From Loigolactobacillus zhaoyuanensis (GTDB lineage Bacteria; Bacillota; Bacilli; Lactobacillales; Lactobacillaceae), in NCBI RefSeq assembly GCF_003946385.1, contig NZ_RHOE01000006.1, positions 1 through 64,000 of the forward strand: a stretch of 64,000 nt of DNA, in the 5' to 3' direction. The notes under the pieces are model-generated. The model saw only the letters and a program-made list of their open reading frames with translations. It made no database searches and was not told the origin of the DNA. How positions within the stretch are numbered: position 1 is the first letter of the stretch; the number at the start of each line of letters is the position of its first letter. Made by a program: the position numbers and the translations under genes. Below are positions 26,783-35,179 of the stretch, piece by piece.

Positions 26783-27232
26783 CTACTTGTTGTTCTTTTT
26801 GTATTTGTGGATAGCATCATTAAGAAAATTAACGTTTTTCTGTATTTCTTCATTAGTATATTTATGATCAACATCATCTGCGTGAGCTGCTAAAGCCGCA
26901 GGTAATTCAGGCTTTTCTTGGGCTGCTAGTTGTTGCCGAGCAAATTTATAGACGCTGAGTTTATGATCATCGCTTAATTTAGCAACAGTCATGCTGATCT
27001 TTGTATCAAGCAATTCTTCTGTGCCATCTCCATCAGTGATGTATCCAATGGAAACTTCAAATAAATCTGACATTTTCTGTAGTGCGCCCATTCTCGGACT
27101 CTTTTGGCCAGTTTCCCAATTTGAAACGGTTTGTTTAGATACACTTAATTTATCGGCAAGCTGTTCTTGGGTCCAACCACGTTTTGATCTTAAATATTGA
27201 ATTTGTTGAGATATTTTATTTCCTGTAGCCAT
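26783..27232 (-). CDS. CI-like phage repressor (XRE family)
   Basis: 149 residues. The N-terminal HTH (SKRGWTQEQLADKLSVSKQTVSNWETGQKSPRMGALQKMSDLF) is followed by a helical region, without an auto-cleaving peptidase domain, as in repressors served by ImmA. It should bind the operators at 27282-27343 and hold the lytic genes silent. Divergent from the Cro-like gene. ATG with GGAAGTG upstream. Confidence 0.9.
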   Translation of the reverse strand: MATGNKISQQIQYLRSKRGWTQEQLADKLSVSKQTVSNWETGQKSPRMGALQKMSDLFEVSIGYITDGDGTEELLDTKISMTVAKLSDDHKLSVYKFARQQLAAQEKPELPAALAAHADDVDHKYTNEEIQKNVNFLNDAIHKYKKNNK

Positions 27233-27261
27233 TGTTTCACTTCCTATCTATGTCACAAATA

Positions 27262-27348
27262 ATAATAACATAATGTTATCTAAAGTCAACCTAAAGTTAT
27301 AAAAAGTTATGTAAAGTTATTGACTATAACTTTAAGTTGACTTATACT
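27262..27348. promoter_or_regulatory. CI/Cro divergent promoters and operators
   Basis: Rightward promoter: TTGACT (27320-27325), 17-nt spacer, TATACT (27343-27348). Leftward promoter: TTGACT (complement of 27284-27289), 16-nt spacer, TATTAT (27262-27267). Operators: an almost perfect inverted repeat AAAGTCAAC-TAAAGTTAT (27282-27300) and ATAACTTTA-GTTGACTT (27326-27343) flanks two more direct AAAGTTAT copies (27303-27310, 27313-27320). Both -35 boxes lie inside operator repeats, so binding would close both promoters. Confidence 0.88.
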
Positions 27349-27379
27349 GAACTTGTTCATCAAGGAAGGAGGAAATAAT

Positions 27380-27649
27380 TTGCCAAAAAATTTGATGCGT
27401 ATCACTTTACGGGCTGCAAGAATTAATGCTGGTTTAAGTCAAGAACAGGTCGCTCAAGAGTTAACTGACTATTTAGGCACGAAAGTTTCGCGCCAACGTA
27501 TTTCATTTTTTGAAAAGCATCCAGAAGAAACACCGGTTGGCTGGGGAGAGGCTTTTGCTAAATTATATAAGTGGCCTAGTGACGCTATTAAATTTACCCC
27601 TACGTCAACTTTAAGTTATACATTACGTAAGAAACATGAGGCCAGCTAG
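27380..27649 (+). CDS. Cro-like HTH regulator
   Basis: 89 residues from a TTG start behind AAGGAGG. It contains an HTH (LRAARINAGLSQEQVAQELTDYLG, VSRQRISFFE) in the position of Cro at the head of the rightward early transcript. Its stop shares a base with the next start (TAGTG). Confidence 0.8.
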   Translation: MPKNLMRITLRAARINAGLSQEQVAQELTDYLGTKVSRQRISFFEKHPEETPVGWGEAFAKLYKWPSDAIKFTPTSTLSYTLRKKHEAS

Positions 27650-28392
27650 TGAAGAAAGAAGGAAGCACTTTGGAAGAATTACCACAAATTAAATTTAACA
27701 ATGAACTGATTCTAACCACCGAACAATTAGCAGAATTTTATGGAACAACAGAAAAGGCTATTAAGCAAAATTTTAATAATAACAAGGACAAATTCATTGA
27801 AGGGAAACACTACTTCAAACTACAAGGTGAAAAATTGAAGATGTTTAAATTGCAAGTCGAAAATTTCGACTTGCAAATTAGCTCAATGACGAGATCCCTT
27901 TATCTTTGGACGAAACGCGGTGCCGCCCGCCACTCGAAAATGGTTGGCACTGATCGGGCATGGGATGTCTTTGATCAGCTTGAGGAAAACTATTTCAATC
28001 CGCAGCTGCGTTTGCCACAAAAGCCAATGAGTGCAACCGAACAATTGTCTCTAGCAGTTAAATCGGTTTTAGAAATCGACGACCGCGTTACCACTCTGGA
28101 AGACACTATGCGCGTGTCTGGTGTTCAGGAACAGCAATTGCGCATGGCAGTCAACAAGCATGTGATGCAGATCATTGGCGGTAAGAAAGCGCCGGCGTAC
28201 AGCAAGCTTGGTTCATCCGTTTTCCAGCAGTGCTGGCATGATTTTAAACGTTACTTCGAGATCCCACGGTATGGTGAACTACCACGAATCAAGTTTGACG
28301 AAGGCATCCGCTATGTTGAAGCGTGGTTACCCGACACGGAGACACGTTTAGAGATTGCAAACCAAAATGCGCAAGGTGAACTTTTTGAATAA
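27649..28392 (+). CDS. Phage antirepressor (ORF6N / ORF6C domains)
   Basis: 247 residues. The N-terminal ORF6N-type domain (LTTEQLAEFYGTTEKAIKQNF, SLYLWTKRGAARHSKMVGTDRAW) is followed by a spacer and a C-terminal ORF6C-like domain (VNKHVMQIIGGKKAPAYSKLGSSVFQQCWHDFKRYFEIPRYGELP). Such proteins counter the repressor during induction. The GTG at 27649 (GAGG 7 nt before) or a TTG at 27670 could be the start. Confidence 0.87.
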   Translation: MKKEGSTLEELPQIKFNNELILTTEQLAEFYGTTEKAIKQNFNNNKDKFIEGKHYFKLQGEKLKMFKLQVENFDLQISSMTRSLYLWTKRGAARHSKMVGTDRAWDVFDQLEENYFNPQLRLPQKPMSATEQLSLAVKSVLEIDDRVTTLEDTMRVSGVQEQQLRMAVNKHVMQIIGGKKAPAYSKLGSSVFQQCWHDFKRYFEIPRYGELPRIKFDEGIRYVEAWLPDTETRLEIANQNAQGELFE

Positions 28393-28405
28393 GGGGGATT
28401 GCAGA

Positions 28406-28738
28406 ATGACAGAAAATCACAAGATTACCAGCGGAACTATTTCTGGAGACAAGGTTAAAACAATTAACCAAAATATTTTTGCAGGCCTGACATTTTCCGG
28501 AGAACCGGTCAACAAGGAGGAATATATCCAGCATTACGAAGAGTATGTGAAGCGGTGTAGCACCAATTTAGTCAATCAGATAAGCAGCGATACTTTAACT
28601 ATCAAAAAAGGCCGAATTGAGTTGAACGGTGTAAAAATCGCAGGTGTAGAAGACATGCGAATTCATGTTCAGCCTAATCAGCCTAGCAAGGTAAGAATGA
28701 AAATTTTGGTTTCTAGCTTAGATGCAAGTTTTTCTTAA
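28406..28738 (+). CDS. Early phage protein, unknown
   Basis: 110 residues from ATG after AAGGGGGATTGCAG. No domain recognised; mixed alpha/beta composition, with a mid-region HYEEYVKRCSTNLVNQIS and a beta-rich end. Its 3' end overlaps the opposite-strand DUF2513 gene by 26 nt. Confidence 0.65.
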   Translation: MTENHKITSGTISGDKVKTINQNIFAGLTFSGEPVNKEEYIQHYEEYVKRCSTNLVNQISSDTLTIKKGRIELNGVKIAGVEDMRIHVQPNQPSKVRMKILVSSLDASFS

Positions 28739-29093
28739 TTAAATCAGAAATAACACCACTTGCGATGGTAGTGAGTGTACTGACAGAAAAAGAACCAACC
28801 TTGGCAGCAATTTTCTTTGTCTGATTCCAATTGGTATCTTGACGGATATTTGATAAGAATTCATGACCTTCTGGGCTTAAGTCTTGAATTATAAACCCGT
28901 CCATTGTCCATTTAACTTGTTGGAGTAATCCGGCCCATTGTGCCTGTCGAATATGATAAATAACTTGGTCGGCAGTGTATCTACTAAAAATATCTGATTT
29001 TTCAAAAGCAGATGTATCTATCCATTGACCAAAAGTAGCATTTTTTTCAACAACTAACAGAATATCGCGGATGCAGTCAGGATTTAATTCCAT
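28713..29093 (-). CDS. DUF2513 family protein
   Basis: 126 residues beginning MELNPDCIRDILLVVE, the DUF2513 signature, with YTADQVIYHIRQAQWAGLL and LSPEGHEFLSNIRQD, a winged-helix-like layout. The family is common in phages and mobile elements; function unknown. The start is set after AAGGAG at 29093. It is transcribed against the early operon, hinting that it is an independent, possibly lysogenic, gene. Confidence 0.78.
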   Translation of the reverse strand: MELNPDCIRDILLVVEKNATFGQWIDTSAFEKSDIFSRYTADQVIYHIRQAQWAGLLQQVKWTMDGFIIQDLSPEGHEFLSNIRQDTNWNQTKKIAAKVGSFSVSTLTTIASGVISDLIKKNLHLS

Positions 29094-29152
29094 GTTTTTC
29101 ATCTCCTTATATCGGAATAACTTAATTATCGCAAACAGAAAGGGGCATCGCA

Positions 29153-29446
29153 ATGGCAGAGTCGATGGTTGAACACATTGATAATCTTACCCGTGATGAA
29201 GCCAGAAAAATAATCGAACCATTACTGGCGAATATCAAATTGACATACATGACCATAGATCAGAAAAAGCTTGAAGAAATTATGTGTGTCAGCGATTCGT
29301 ATTTCCGTAATCATTTTGCAAATCAACCTGAAATGCGAATCATTGAACATCGAGCACCACAGGAAGACGGGCGTAAAGCAAAAAAAATTTTATACTTCCC
29401 GGATGAGGCCGAACAGGCTATTAGAAAAATAATCGCTAAATGGTAA
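29153..29446 (+). CDS. DUF771-like early phage protein
   Basis: 97 residues. The pattern MTIDQKKLEEIMCVSDSYFRNHFANQPEMRIIEHRA resembles DUF771, an HTH-like excision/early protein family in Gram-positive phages, and the C-terminus EQAIRKIIAKW is a helix. ATG follows AAAGGGGCATCGCA. Weak family recall. Confidence 0.65.
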   Translation: MAESMVEHIDNLTRDEARKIIEPLLANIKLTYMTIDQKKLEEIMCVSDSYFRNHFANQPEMRIIEHRAPQEDGRKAKKILYFPDEAEQAIRKIIAKW

Positions 29447-29458
29447 TCAAAAAATAAC

Positions 29459-29478
29459 GTGGGGCACACGTTCACAAG
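29459..29478 (+). repeat. 20-bp direct repeat, copy 2
   Basis: Identical to 21899-21918, same orientation, 7560 bp away, with GATTGT again 25 nt from its first base. It sits in the short gap after the DUF771-like gene. Confidence 0.85.
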
Positions 29479-29528
29479 CTAGCGATTGTTGAGAGGTTAT
29501 TTAGTAAAAAAGAAAGAAGGAATTTTAA

Positions 29529-29762
29529 ATGGATAATCAATTCGATTTTGAAGGGTTTGCGGAAGTCGTTAAAAAGGCACAAGGCAATGGATATGTCGTC
29601 CGATTAAAGAGTGACATTGAAACGGCCGCTTATATGGGTAAGAAGAGCTTGATTGTTGATAATCATTTGAGCGATGAAAGCATCGAGCAGTTGGTGACGG
29701 AAGGCTTTAGCTTAACTAAGCTGCCAGGAAAGCTGGTTATCAATTGGGAGGCTCTGGAATGA
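29529..29762 (+). CDS. Small early phage protein, unknown
   Basis: 77 residues, acidic, no recognised domain. ATG after AAGAAGGAATTTTAA. Overlaps the next gene by ATGA. Confidence 0.6.
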   Translation: MDNQFDFEGFAEVVKKAQGNGYVVRLKSDIETAAYMGKKSLIVDNHLSDESIEQLVTEGFSLTKLPGKLVINWEALE

Positions 29763-29959
29763 TTATCTTGTGGGCCCTAAGCGTTCTTGGTGCCTACTAT
29801 CTTGGAAAAGATGGCATTGAAGCATTTTTTGGCCTTGATAGCACGCCGTCTGACCGTCGCGAAAAAGTCGTTAATAAATGGGTGAAAATTTGTGAGGACG
29901 ACAAAAAGACCGCACGTACTGCCATACATGCGGTCAAACAAAATAATCATATTAAATAA
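29759..29959 (+). CDS. Small membrane-associated early protein
   Basis: 66 residues: a short N-terminal hydrophobic helix (IILWALSVLGAYYLG) and a charged Lys/Asp-rich tail. ATG preceded by GGGAGG and overlapping the previous stop. Unknown function. Confidence 0.6.
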   Translation: MIILWALSVLGAYYLGKDGIEAFFGLDSTPSDRREKVVNKWVKICEDDKKTARTAIHAVKQNNHIK

Positions 29960-30000
29960 TTTTACGAGTTAAGTATAAAACAAAGTGAGGTCTTAAATCA

Positions 30001-30891
30001 ATGGCAAATGAAGTTACTGCAATTTTACCGCAGTTTACGATCGAATATAAGCCGGCGCCAATCGTAATCACTAACGAAGTACAGCTGAAACAGGCAATCA
30101 CTGATTATGCGGCGAAATATAAAGGTTTGGTCGTTACCGAGGATACCTTAGCAGACACCAAATCAGTACGTGCCGAAATGCGCAAGGTCGTTGCTGAGCT
30201 CGATGATAATCGCAAGAGTATTAAACGTGGCTACAATCAGCCATTAAATGACTTTGAAGCACGTATTAATGGCTTAAAGGCAACAATTAAACAAGTGATC
30301 ACTCCGATAGATGACGGTATCAAGGAACTTGAAGAACACCAGCGCCAACAGCGTTTGCTGAACGTGCGAGCGTTGATTGACGAAATGGCGCCTAATTACG
30401 GTGTCACTGCCGCGGATGTCGAAATTAATCCAGAATGGTTAAACAAGTCGATTAGCCACAAGAAAATTGTGGACGGCATCGCCGGTACCATGACCGCAAT
30501 CAAAGCAGAACGCGATCGCATCACGACTGAAACGCTATCGGTGCGGAAATACGCGGAAGCTAACGGGCAACAGTCGGAAGGTTGGGTTAGTCAGGTTTCT
30601 AGCGGTGTACCATTAGTCGAAATTTTTAAACGTATTGATCAAGCGGTTATCCAGCAAAAAGAAGTTGAAGAACAAGAGCGTAAGGCAGCCGAAGCCGCTG
30701 CGGCGGTCGAAAAATTGAAGCAGAAACAAGTTGGAAATAAAACAGTAGACACCGAAACCGGTGAAGTTATTAATACTGTACCGGAATTGATTGAAACACG
30801 GTTAAGAATTGCCGGTACACAGCAGCAGCTGATGGCGTTAAAGCAGTTTATGGATGACTCTGCCGTCGAATATGAGTATTTGGAGGGATAG
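30001..30891 (+). CDS. DUF1351 phage protein
   Basis: 296 residues with the DUF1351 layout: ITDYAAKYKGLVVTEDTLADTKSVRAEMRKVVAELDDNRKSIKRGYNQPL, a long coiled-coil (about 60-130), and a C-terminal VETRLRIAGTQQQLMALKQFM with an FERF-like fold. These proteins regularly precede Erf or RecT recombinases in Gram-positive phages and are thought to help recombination or replication. The next gene starts two bases after its stop. Confidence 0.83.
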   Translation: MANEVTAILPQFTIEYKPAPIVITNEVQLKQAITDYAAKYKGLVVTEDTLADTKSVRAEMRKVVAELDDNRKSIKRGYNQPLNDFEARINGLKATIKQVITPIDDGIKELEEHQRQQRLLNVRALIDEMAPNYGVTAADVEINPEWLNKSISHKKIVDGIAGTMTAIKAERDRITTETLSVRKYAEANGQQSEGWVSQVSSGVPLVEIFKRIDQAVIQQKEVEEQERKAAEAAAAVEKLKQKQVGNKTVDTETGEVINTVPELIETRLRIAGTQQQLMALKQFMDDSAVEYEYLEG

Positions 30892-30892
30892 C

Positions 30893-31588
30893 ATGGATCG
30901 TTCAGAGAGTATTAAAGAGATCACGGCTGCAATTGCAAAGGTTCAGGGAGAATTACCAACTATCAAAAAAGATAGGGATAATCCTATTTCTCACAGTAAA
31001 TACGCCAATCTAGATAGTATCAACCAAGAACTACTGCCATTGACTAGCAAAAACGGCTTAGCGGTTATGCAATACCCTGTAACCAAAGATAACAAGATCG
31101 GTTGTGGCACTATCATCACACATACATCGGGTGAATATATTCACTTTGAGCCTTACCTAATCACGGTTGCCGAAAATAAACGGATGTCTGTTGCCCAAGA
31201 AGGCGGCGCCACAATCACTTATGCAAAGCGCTATCAGATCTCCGCTATCTTCGGCATTGTCACCGACGAGGACCGAGACGGTGCACAGCCAGAGCCACCG
31301 CAACAGCAAGCTAATAACGATAACCAAAAGCGTGGCAGTCAGAGACCTAATAATCAGAATACCAGTAATAAGAGTGGTCTAAGCAGTGGATCTAGTGGGA
31401 TTTTAAATAACGCAACTAAAGTTATCAAGCGGATCAGCGATAAGACACACGAACCAGAACCGGATATTTATCAGCGAATTTTAGGCCAGGTTGGCTATGC
31501 TGATTCGGAATTGCAAGTAGTAAGTAACGCTGCAAAGTTCTTTAACGCAGTACAGGCGGAATGGAAGGTAGTGGAGGACAACAAATGA
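30893..31588 (+). CDS. erf: Erf-family single-strand annealing protein
   Basis: 231 residues. The N-terminal Erf core ([79 protein letters not shown]) anneals complementary strands in phage recombination. A Gln/Asn/Ser linker (about 135-170) leads to a short C-terminal domain. ATG after GGAGGGATAGC. It overlaps ssb by ATGA. Confidence 0.9.
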   Translation: MDRSESIKEITAAIAKVQGELPTIKKDRDNPISHSKYANLDSINQELLPLTSKNGLAVMQYPVTKDNKIGCGTIITHTSGEYIHFEPYLITVAENKRMSVAQEGGATITYAKRYQISAIFGIVTDEDRDGAQPEPPQQQANNDNQKRGSQRPNNQNTSNKSGLSSGSSGILNNATKVIKRISDKTHEPEPDIYQRILGQVGYADSELQVVSNAAKFFNAVQAEWKVVEDNK

Positions 31589-31989
31589 TTAACAATGCTG
31601 TTTTAACCGGTCGATTGACCCGTGATGTGGAGTTACGTTACACCGCTGGCGGCGCCGCAGTAGCTTCATTTACTTTAGCGGTTAACCGACCGTTCACAAA
31701 TAAATCTGGCGAACGTGAAGCAGATTTTATCAACTGTGTAATGTGGCGGAAGTCCGCAGAAAACTTCGCCAACTTCACGCACAAAGGGTCGTTAGTCGGG
31801 CTTGTCGGTCGGATTCAGACACGTTCTTATGACAATGATGCCGGAACCCGTGTCTATGTGACCGAAGTTGTTGCTGATAACTTCTCATTGTTGGAACCTA
31901 AATCGGATAACATGAGCCGGCGGCAAGACGCACCTCCTTATCCTAGTGGTAATGACGTTGAAGTTTCCGATGACGACATGCCATTTTAG
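31585..31989 (+). CDS. ssb: Single-stranded DNA-binding protein
   Basis: 134 residues. OB fold with [48 protein letters not shown] and [16 protein letters not shown], and the acidic C-terminal tip DDDMPF that docks replication partners. GTGGAGG precedes the ATG. Works with the Erf protein upstream. Confidence 0.95.
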   Translation: MINNAVLTGRLTRDVELRYTAGGAAVASFTLAVNRPFTNKSGEREADFINCVMWRKSAENFANFTHKGSLVGLVGRIQTRSYDNDAGTRVYVTEVVADNFSLLEPKSDNMSRRQDAPPYPSGNDVEVSDDDMPF

Positions 31990-32002
31990 AGGAGGTTAAA
32001 TT

Positions 32003-32824
32003 TTGGCACAGCGAAGAATGTTTAGTTTAAAAATCACTGATACTGATCCATTTCTTGATATGCCATTGTCATCACAAGCCTTTTATTTTCACCTAAATAT
32101 GCATGCTGACGACGATGGATTTATTTCAAATGTTAAAACGCTGATGCGTATGGTTAAAGCAAATGAGGACGACCTTAAGCTATTAATAGCCAAGCAGTTC
32201 ATTTTGCCATTTGATACGGGTGTCGTCGTTATTAAGGATTGGCGTATCCACAATTATATTCAAAAAGATCGCTATAGCCCTACTGTTTATACGGATGAAA
32301 AGGCTCAACTAAAAGTGAGCGACAATGGTACGTATACAAAATGTATACAAGGTGTATCCGATTCGGAAGCACAGGTTAGGTTAGGTAAGGTTAGTGAAGG
32401 TAAGAGTAAGGATAGGTTAGGTAATAAAGAATCTTCTCGTAAATCACGCAAGCGTGTTTACCAGGTAACAGATACAGAATACAAATTAGCAACTTACTTA
32501 TTCAAAAAAATTGAATCAAATAATCCAGATGCTAAAAAACCTAATCTGCAAACTTGGTCTAATGATATTCGTCTAATGATTGAGCGCGACAAAAGAACGC
32601 CAAATCAAATTAAAAACATGATCGAGTGGTGCCAAGCTGACTCATTTTGGCTGACCAATATCTTATCACCAAAAAAACTACGCGAAAAGTATGACCAAAT
32701 GAAAGTCAAGGCGCTGAAACAAAAGGAACCGGATCGGGCTACAGTACCACCGTTGCCAGCTGGAACGCCAGAAATTCCAATGTACGACTGGGTGAATGGA
32801 GATGATGATAATGGAGACCAATAA
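32003..32824 (+). CDS. Phage replication initiator / replisome organizer
   Basis: 273 residues from TTG behind GAGGAGG. The N-terminal winged-helix domain (FSLKITDTDPFLDMPLSSQAFYFHLNMHADDDGFISNVKTLMRM) is that of phage replisome organizers; the C-terminal part (about 150-225, KPNLQTWSNDIRLMIERDKRTPNQIKNMIEWCQ) is DnaD/DnaB-like. Between them lies a basic low-complexity stretch encoded by an iteron-like DNA repeat, probably the origin. No helicase loader is recognised downstream. Confidence 0.82.
   Translation: MAQRRMFSLKITDTDPFLDMPLSSQAFYFHLNMHADDDGFISNVKTLMRMVKANEDDLKLLIAKQFILPFDTGVVVIKDWRIHNYIQKDRYSPTVYTDEKAQLKVSDNGTYTKCIQGVSDSEAQVRLGKVSEGKSKDRLGNKESSRKSRKRVYQVTDTEYKLATYLFKKIESNNPDAKKPNLQTWSNDIRLMIERDKRTPNQIKNMIEWCQADSFWLTNILSPKKLREKYDQMKVKALKQKEPDRATVPPLPAGTPEIPMYDWVNGDDDNGDQ
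32332..32423. other. Candidate phage replication origin inside the initiator gene
   Basis: GTATACA-AAA-TGTATAC (32332-32348) is a palindrome. From 32374 to 32423 the strand reads as repeated GGTTAGG / GGTAAGG / GTGAAGG / GGTTAGGT units, strongly G-A-T biased. In lactococcal phages such as TP901-1 the origin is an iteron cluster inside the initiator gene, so this is the likely initiator-binding site (inference). Confidence 0.6.
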
Positions 32825-33551
32825 TGCTGTACAGCTAGTGATGATCAGTCATGATCGTAAACGCGTCACTCTCGATCTGGATGAACCATTAAACCTTGAG
32901 TTAGTCGATAAATTATCAGGCGGCGCGCCAGCAACCGGACAGTTAACTTTTACTGATAATCGGCTGATTTCCCCAGAGCAACGAGCTAAAGCTTGGATCT
33001 TGATCAATGAGATTGCGAAATGGCAGGGAGAGGGTCGTAATTCGCCAGAAGTGGAAGCAACGATGAAACAGTTAGCGATTAATGAGCATGCCGAGATTAC
33101 TGGTCAATTTAGCTTAAGCAATTGCAGTGTGACAACGGCTAGGCTGTTTATCGAGACGTTGCTGACGTTTTGCTTTGAAAATGATGTGCCATTCGCCACC
33201 AAGGTCTGGGATGCAATCTCTAACGATTATTTCGCACAGAAAAAGTGTCTAGAACACCGTGAATGTGTCATTTGTCGTCGCCGCGCGCAGTATGCACACG
33301 TTGAAACCGTTGGAATGGGGATGAACCGTAAAAAAATAGATCATAGTAAGCACCGTTTTATGGCGCTCTGTGCGGTTCATCATTCTGAGCAACACACAAT
33401 CGGCATCAACACGTTTATCGCTAAGTACCATATCAAACCGATTAGCCTTGATTATGAGGAGCTAGTCAAGCTAGGCATTATGCAACGCGGTACTGCTTAT
33501 TATTTTGAGGAGCAAAATCTGGAGGAAAACGCCAAAAATGAAACACGTTGA
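32811..33551 (+). CDS. Putative HNH-type phage nuclease
   Basis: 246 residues. The C-terminal third has CLEHRECVICRRRAQYAHVE, then KHRFMALCAVHHSEQHTIGINTFIAKYHI: paired cysteines and a His-rich core as in the phage HNHc/DUF968 group thought to process recombination or replication junctions. The N-terminal part has a helical scaffold domain. The ATG at 32811 has GGAG 9 nt before it, and the frame overlaps the initiator gene end. Confidence 0.78.
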   Translation: METNNAVQLVMISHDRKRVTLDLDEPLNLELVDKLSGGAPATGQLTFTDNRLISPEQRAKAWILINEIAKWQGEGRNSPEVEATMKQLAINEHAEITGQFSLSNCSVTTARLFIETLLTFCFENDVPFATKVWDAISNDYFAQKKCLEHRECVICRRRAQYAHVETVGMGMNRKKIDHSKHRFMALCAVHHSEQHTIGINTFIAKYHIKPISLDYEELVKLGIMQRGTAYYFEEQNLEENAKNETR

Positions 33552-33774
33552 AATTAAACTAGTATGTCAATTTGGTGGCCTTGTTAAGACTAGATATATT
33601 GATATACACCTTCCAGAAGGCGAATATATTGGATTTGATGGGCCTGTTTTTAGAGTTGGACAAATGTACACGATAGAACGGTACAGGGTGTTAAAGGCTC
33701 GTATTATCGATCATGGGCCTATTAGAAAGGTGAGAAGACTTAGTGAAACGCAAGAAGAAAAAATCAGCGATTAA
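33538..33774 (+). CDS. Small early phage protein, unknown
   Basis: 78 residues, beta-rich then basic; ATG after TGGAGGAAAACGCCAAAA, overlapping the nuclease gene by 14 nt. No domain recognised. Confidence 0.6.
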   Translation: MKHVEIKLVCQFGGLVKTRYIDIHLPEGEYIGFDGPVFRVGQMYTIERYRVLKARIIDHGPIRKVRRLSETQEEKISD

Positions 33775-33880
33775 AAAGAAAAAGCGACGTATGGAGGCTA
33801 AACGACGCGAAAATGAAGAACGTTATCAATCAACCTTTGATAAGGCACTGTATCGTGCAGCTCATACGATTTTAGAGTAG
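33743..33880 (+). CDS. Very small basic protein
   Basis: 45 codons from GTG 33743 to TAG 33880. The first 22 residues are almost all Lys/Arg (MKRKKKKSAIKKKKRRMEAKR), followed by an amphipathic helix. AGGTGAG lies upstream. It overlaps the previous gene by 32 nt. Its extreme charge suggests nucleic-acid binding; existence is supported by start signal and tight packing only. Confidence 0.5.
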   Translation: MKRKKKKSAIKKKKRRMEAKRRENEERYQSTFDKALYRAAHTILE

Positions 33881-33958
33881 TAATAGTAGTCGGGCATTAA
33901 GACAAAGTTAACAATGGCTGAGCTTGCTCAGATCGGCTACTGGATGTGAGGTGGAAAC

Positions 33959-34327
33959 ATGAAAGAACGCGAATTGAAATTGATTAGGCAGCTCGAAGAC
34001 CAATATGGCAGTGTGCTGAACGCACCAGATGATGATCCGCGCATACTGCTACTTAATCGCGAGTTATCGGCGAGTGAAGCAGTCTATCAATATCGTGTTA
34101 CTGATCAGTATACGCACCATAGCCGTTACACAATTAATATAACGGAATTAGCCAGTCTGCTGAAGGTCACCAGATCAGCCGTTTCTCAACAGCTTAAAGT
34201 CGGTGGACCAATCAAGAGTCGTTATCTGGTAGCACGTGGTGAGTGGTCAGAGCATGATGTTGGCACCTGGGTTCGGGGCAAAAAGATCAGAAAGATCAGA
34301 AAGAGGAATAAAAGCAATGAAAAATAA
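33959..34327 (+). CDS. Early phage protein with HTH-like segment
   Basis: 122 residues. INITELASLLKVTRSAVSQQLKVGG looks like a helix-turn-helix, and the C-terminus is strongly basic (GKKIRKIRKRNKSNEK). ATG after GAGGTGGAAAC. Probably DNA-binding; role unknown. Overlaps the next gene by 11 nt. Confidence 0.62.
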   Translation: MKERELKLIRQLEDQYGSVLNAPDDDPRILLLNRELSASEAVYQYRVTDQYTHHSRYTINITELASLLKVTRSAVSQQLKVGGPIKSRYLVARGEWSEHDVGTWVRGKKIRKIRKRNKSNEK

Positions 34328-34532
34328 CAAACCAGATATTGAACAGTTCACTAATTTGGATATGAAGGGTTTGGTGCTTAATCAGGAAATGATAGAGTCA
34401 TCTAAAACTTTGGTTGGTATCTATATAGGGCTATTACAAGGAGCAAGTGAACGGACTGATAGTTCAAATGCAGCAGCTGAGCTTGCAGATCATATTTTTA
34501 TTAATATGCTGCAGGCTTATAACGGAAAATAG
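34317..34532 (+). CDS. Small phage protein, unknown
   Basis: 71 residues, mostly helical, no recognised domain. ATG after AGAGGAATAAAAGCA. Confidence 0.6.
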   Translation: MKNNKPDIEQFTNLDMKGLVLNQEMIESSKTLVGIYIGLLQGASERTDSSNAAAELADHIFINMLQAYNGK

Positions 34533-34559
34533 TTAAAAAATTAATTTAGAGGTGATTTT

Positions 34560-34802
34560 ATGAGCAAATTTTTCCTAAGTGTTTCGACGTCTGATGATGT
34601 TGACGATTATTATGCTGATGAACAAGTGGATGGCATCGAAATTAGTAAAGGACAGAGTACTTCATTTGAGTTGGATGACCAAGAGGCAATGAGCTTATAC
34701 CATTTCATCCGACAATGTCTACTTTTAGAAAATAAGGTAACCATTACCGTAGCCGATTCAGAAGGATTTTTGGTTCACAGGGATGATAAAAACAATATTT
34801 AG
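34560..34802 (+). CDS. Small acidic phage protein, unknown
   Basis: 80 residues, pI clearly acidic (SDDVDDYYADEQVDG), ending near the next start. AGGTGATTTT precedes the ATG. Acidic small proteins in this part of phage genomes are sometimes DNA mimics, but nothing specific is visible. Confidence 0.58.
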   Translation: MSKFFLSVSTSDDVDDYYADEQVDGIEISKGQSTSFELDDQEAMSLYHFIRQCLLLENKVTITVADSEGFLVHRDDKNNI

Positions 34803-34815
34803 AGGTGATTCGAGC

Positions 34816-35157
34816 ATGGATTTAGACGAAAGAAAATATGTTTTGATGACTGCTAAGCATTCGTCAATTAAGTATCCGCTATTTTGGGGACATAGGACAA
34901 AAGATAATGAACCTAGATCGTTTGGCGGTTATTATGCCAATCCATTCGAGGCGGAATTATATTCGATGAACGAAATAACTGAAGAATTTGGTAATTCTAT
35001 GACACTTCTAGATTCCTTACCAATCGAGATGGGTGGAGCCAATCAAATTCGCGAATTTAACGAACACGATTGGCTCCATCACAAAAACATTGAAGATGTA
35101 TTTGTTACACCGATTGCTTCGATTACTCAGTACGTTAAAACCGATTTTGAGTTTTAA
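34816..35157 (+). CDS. Phage protein, unknown
   Basis: 113 residues with LFWGHRTKDNEPRSFGGYYANPFEAELYSMNEI, a pattern I do not recognise. ATG at 34816 after AGAGGTGATTCGAGC. Confidence 0.6.
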   Translation: MDLDERKYVLMTAKHSSIKYPLFWGHRTKDNEPRSFGGYYANPFEAELYSMNEITEEFGNSMTLLDSLPIEMGGANQIREFNEHDWLHHKNIEDVFVTPIASITQYVKTDFEF

Positions 35158-35179
35158 AACTAAATTTGGAGATGAAATT

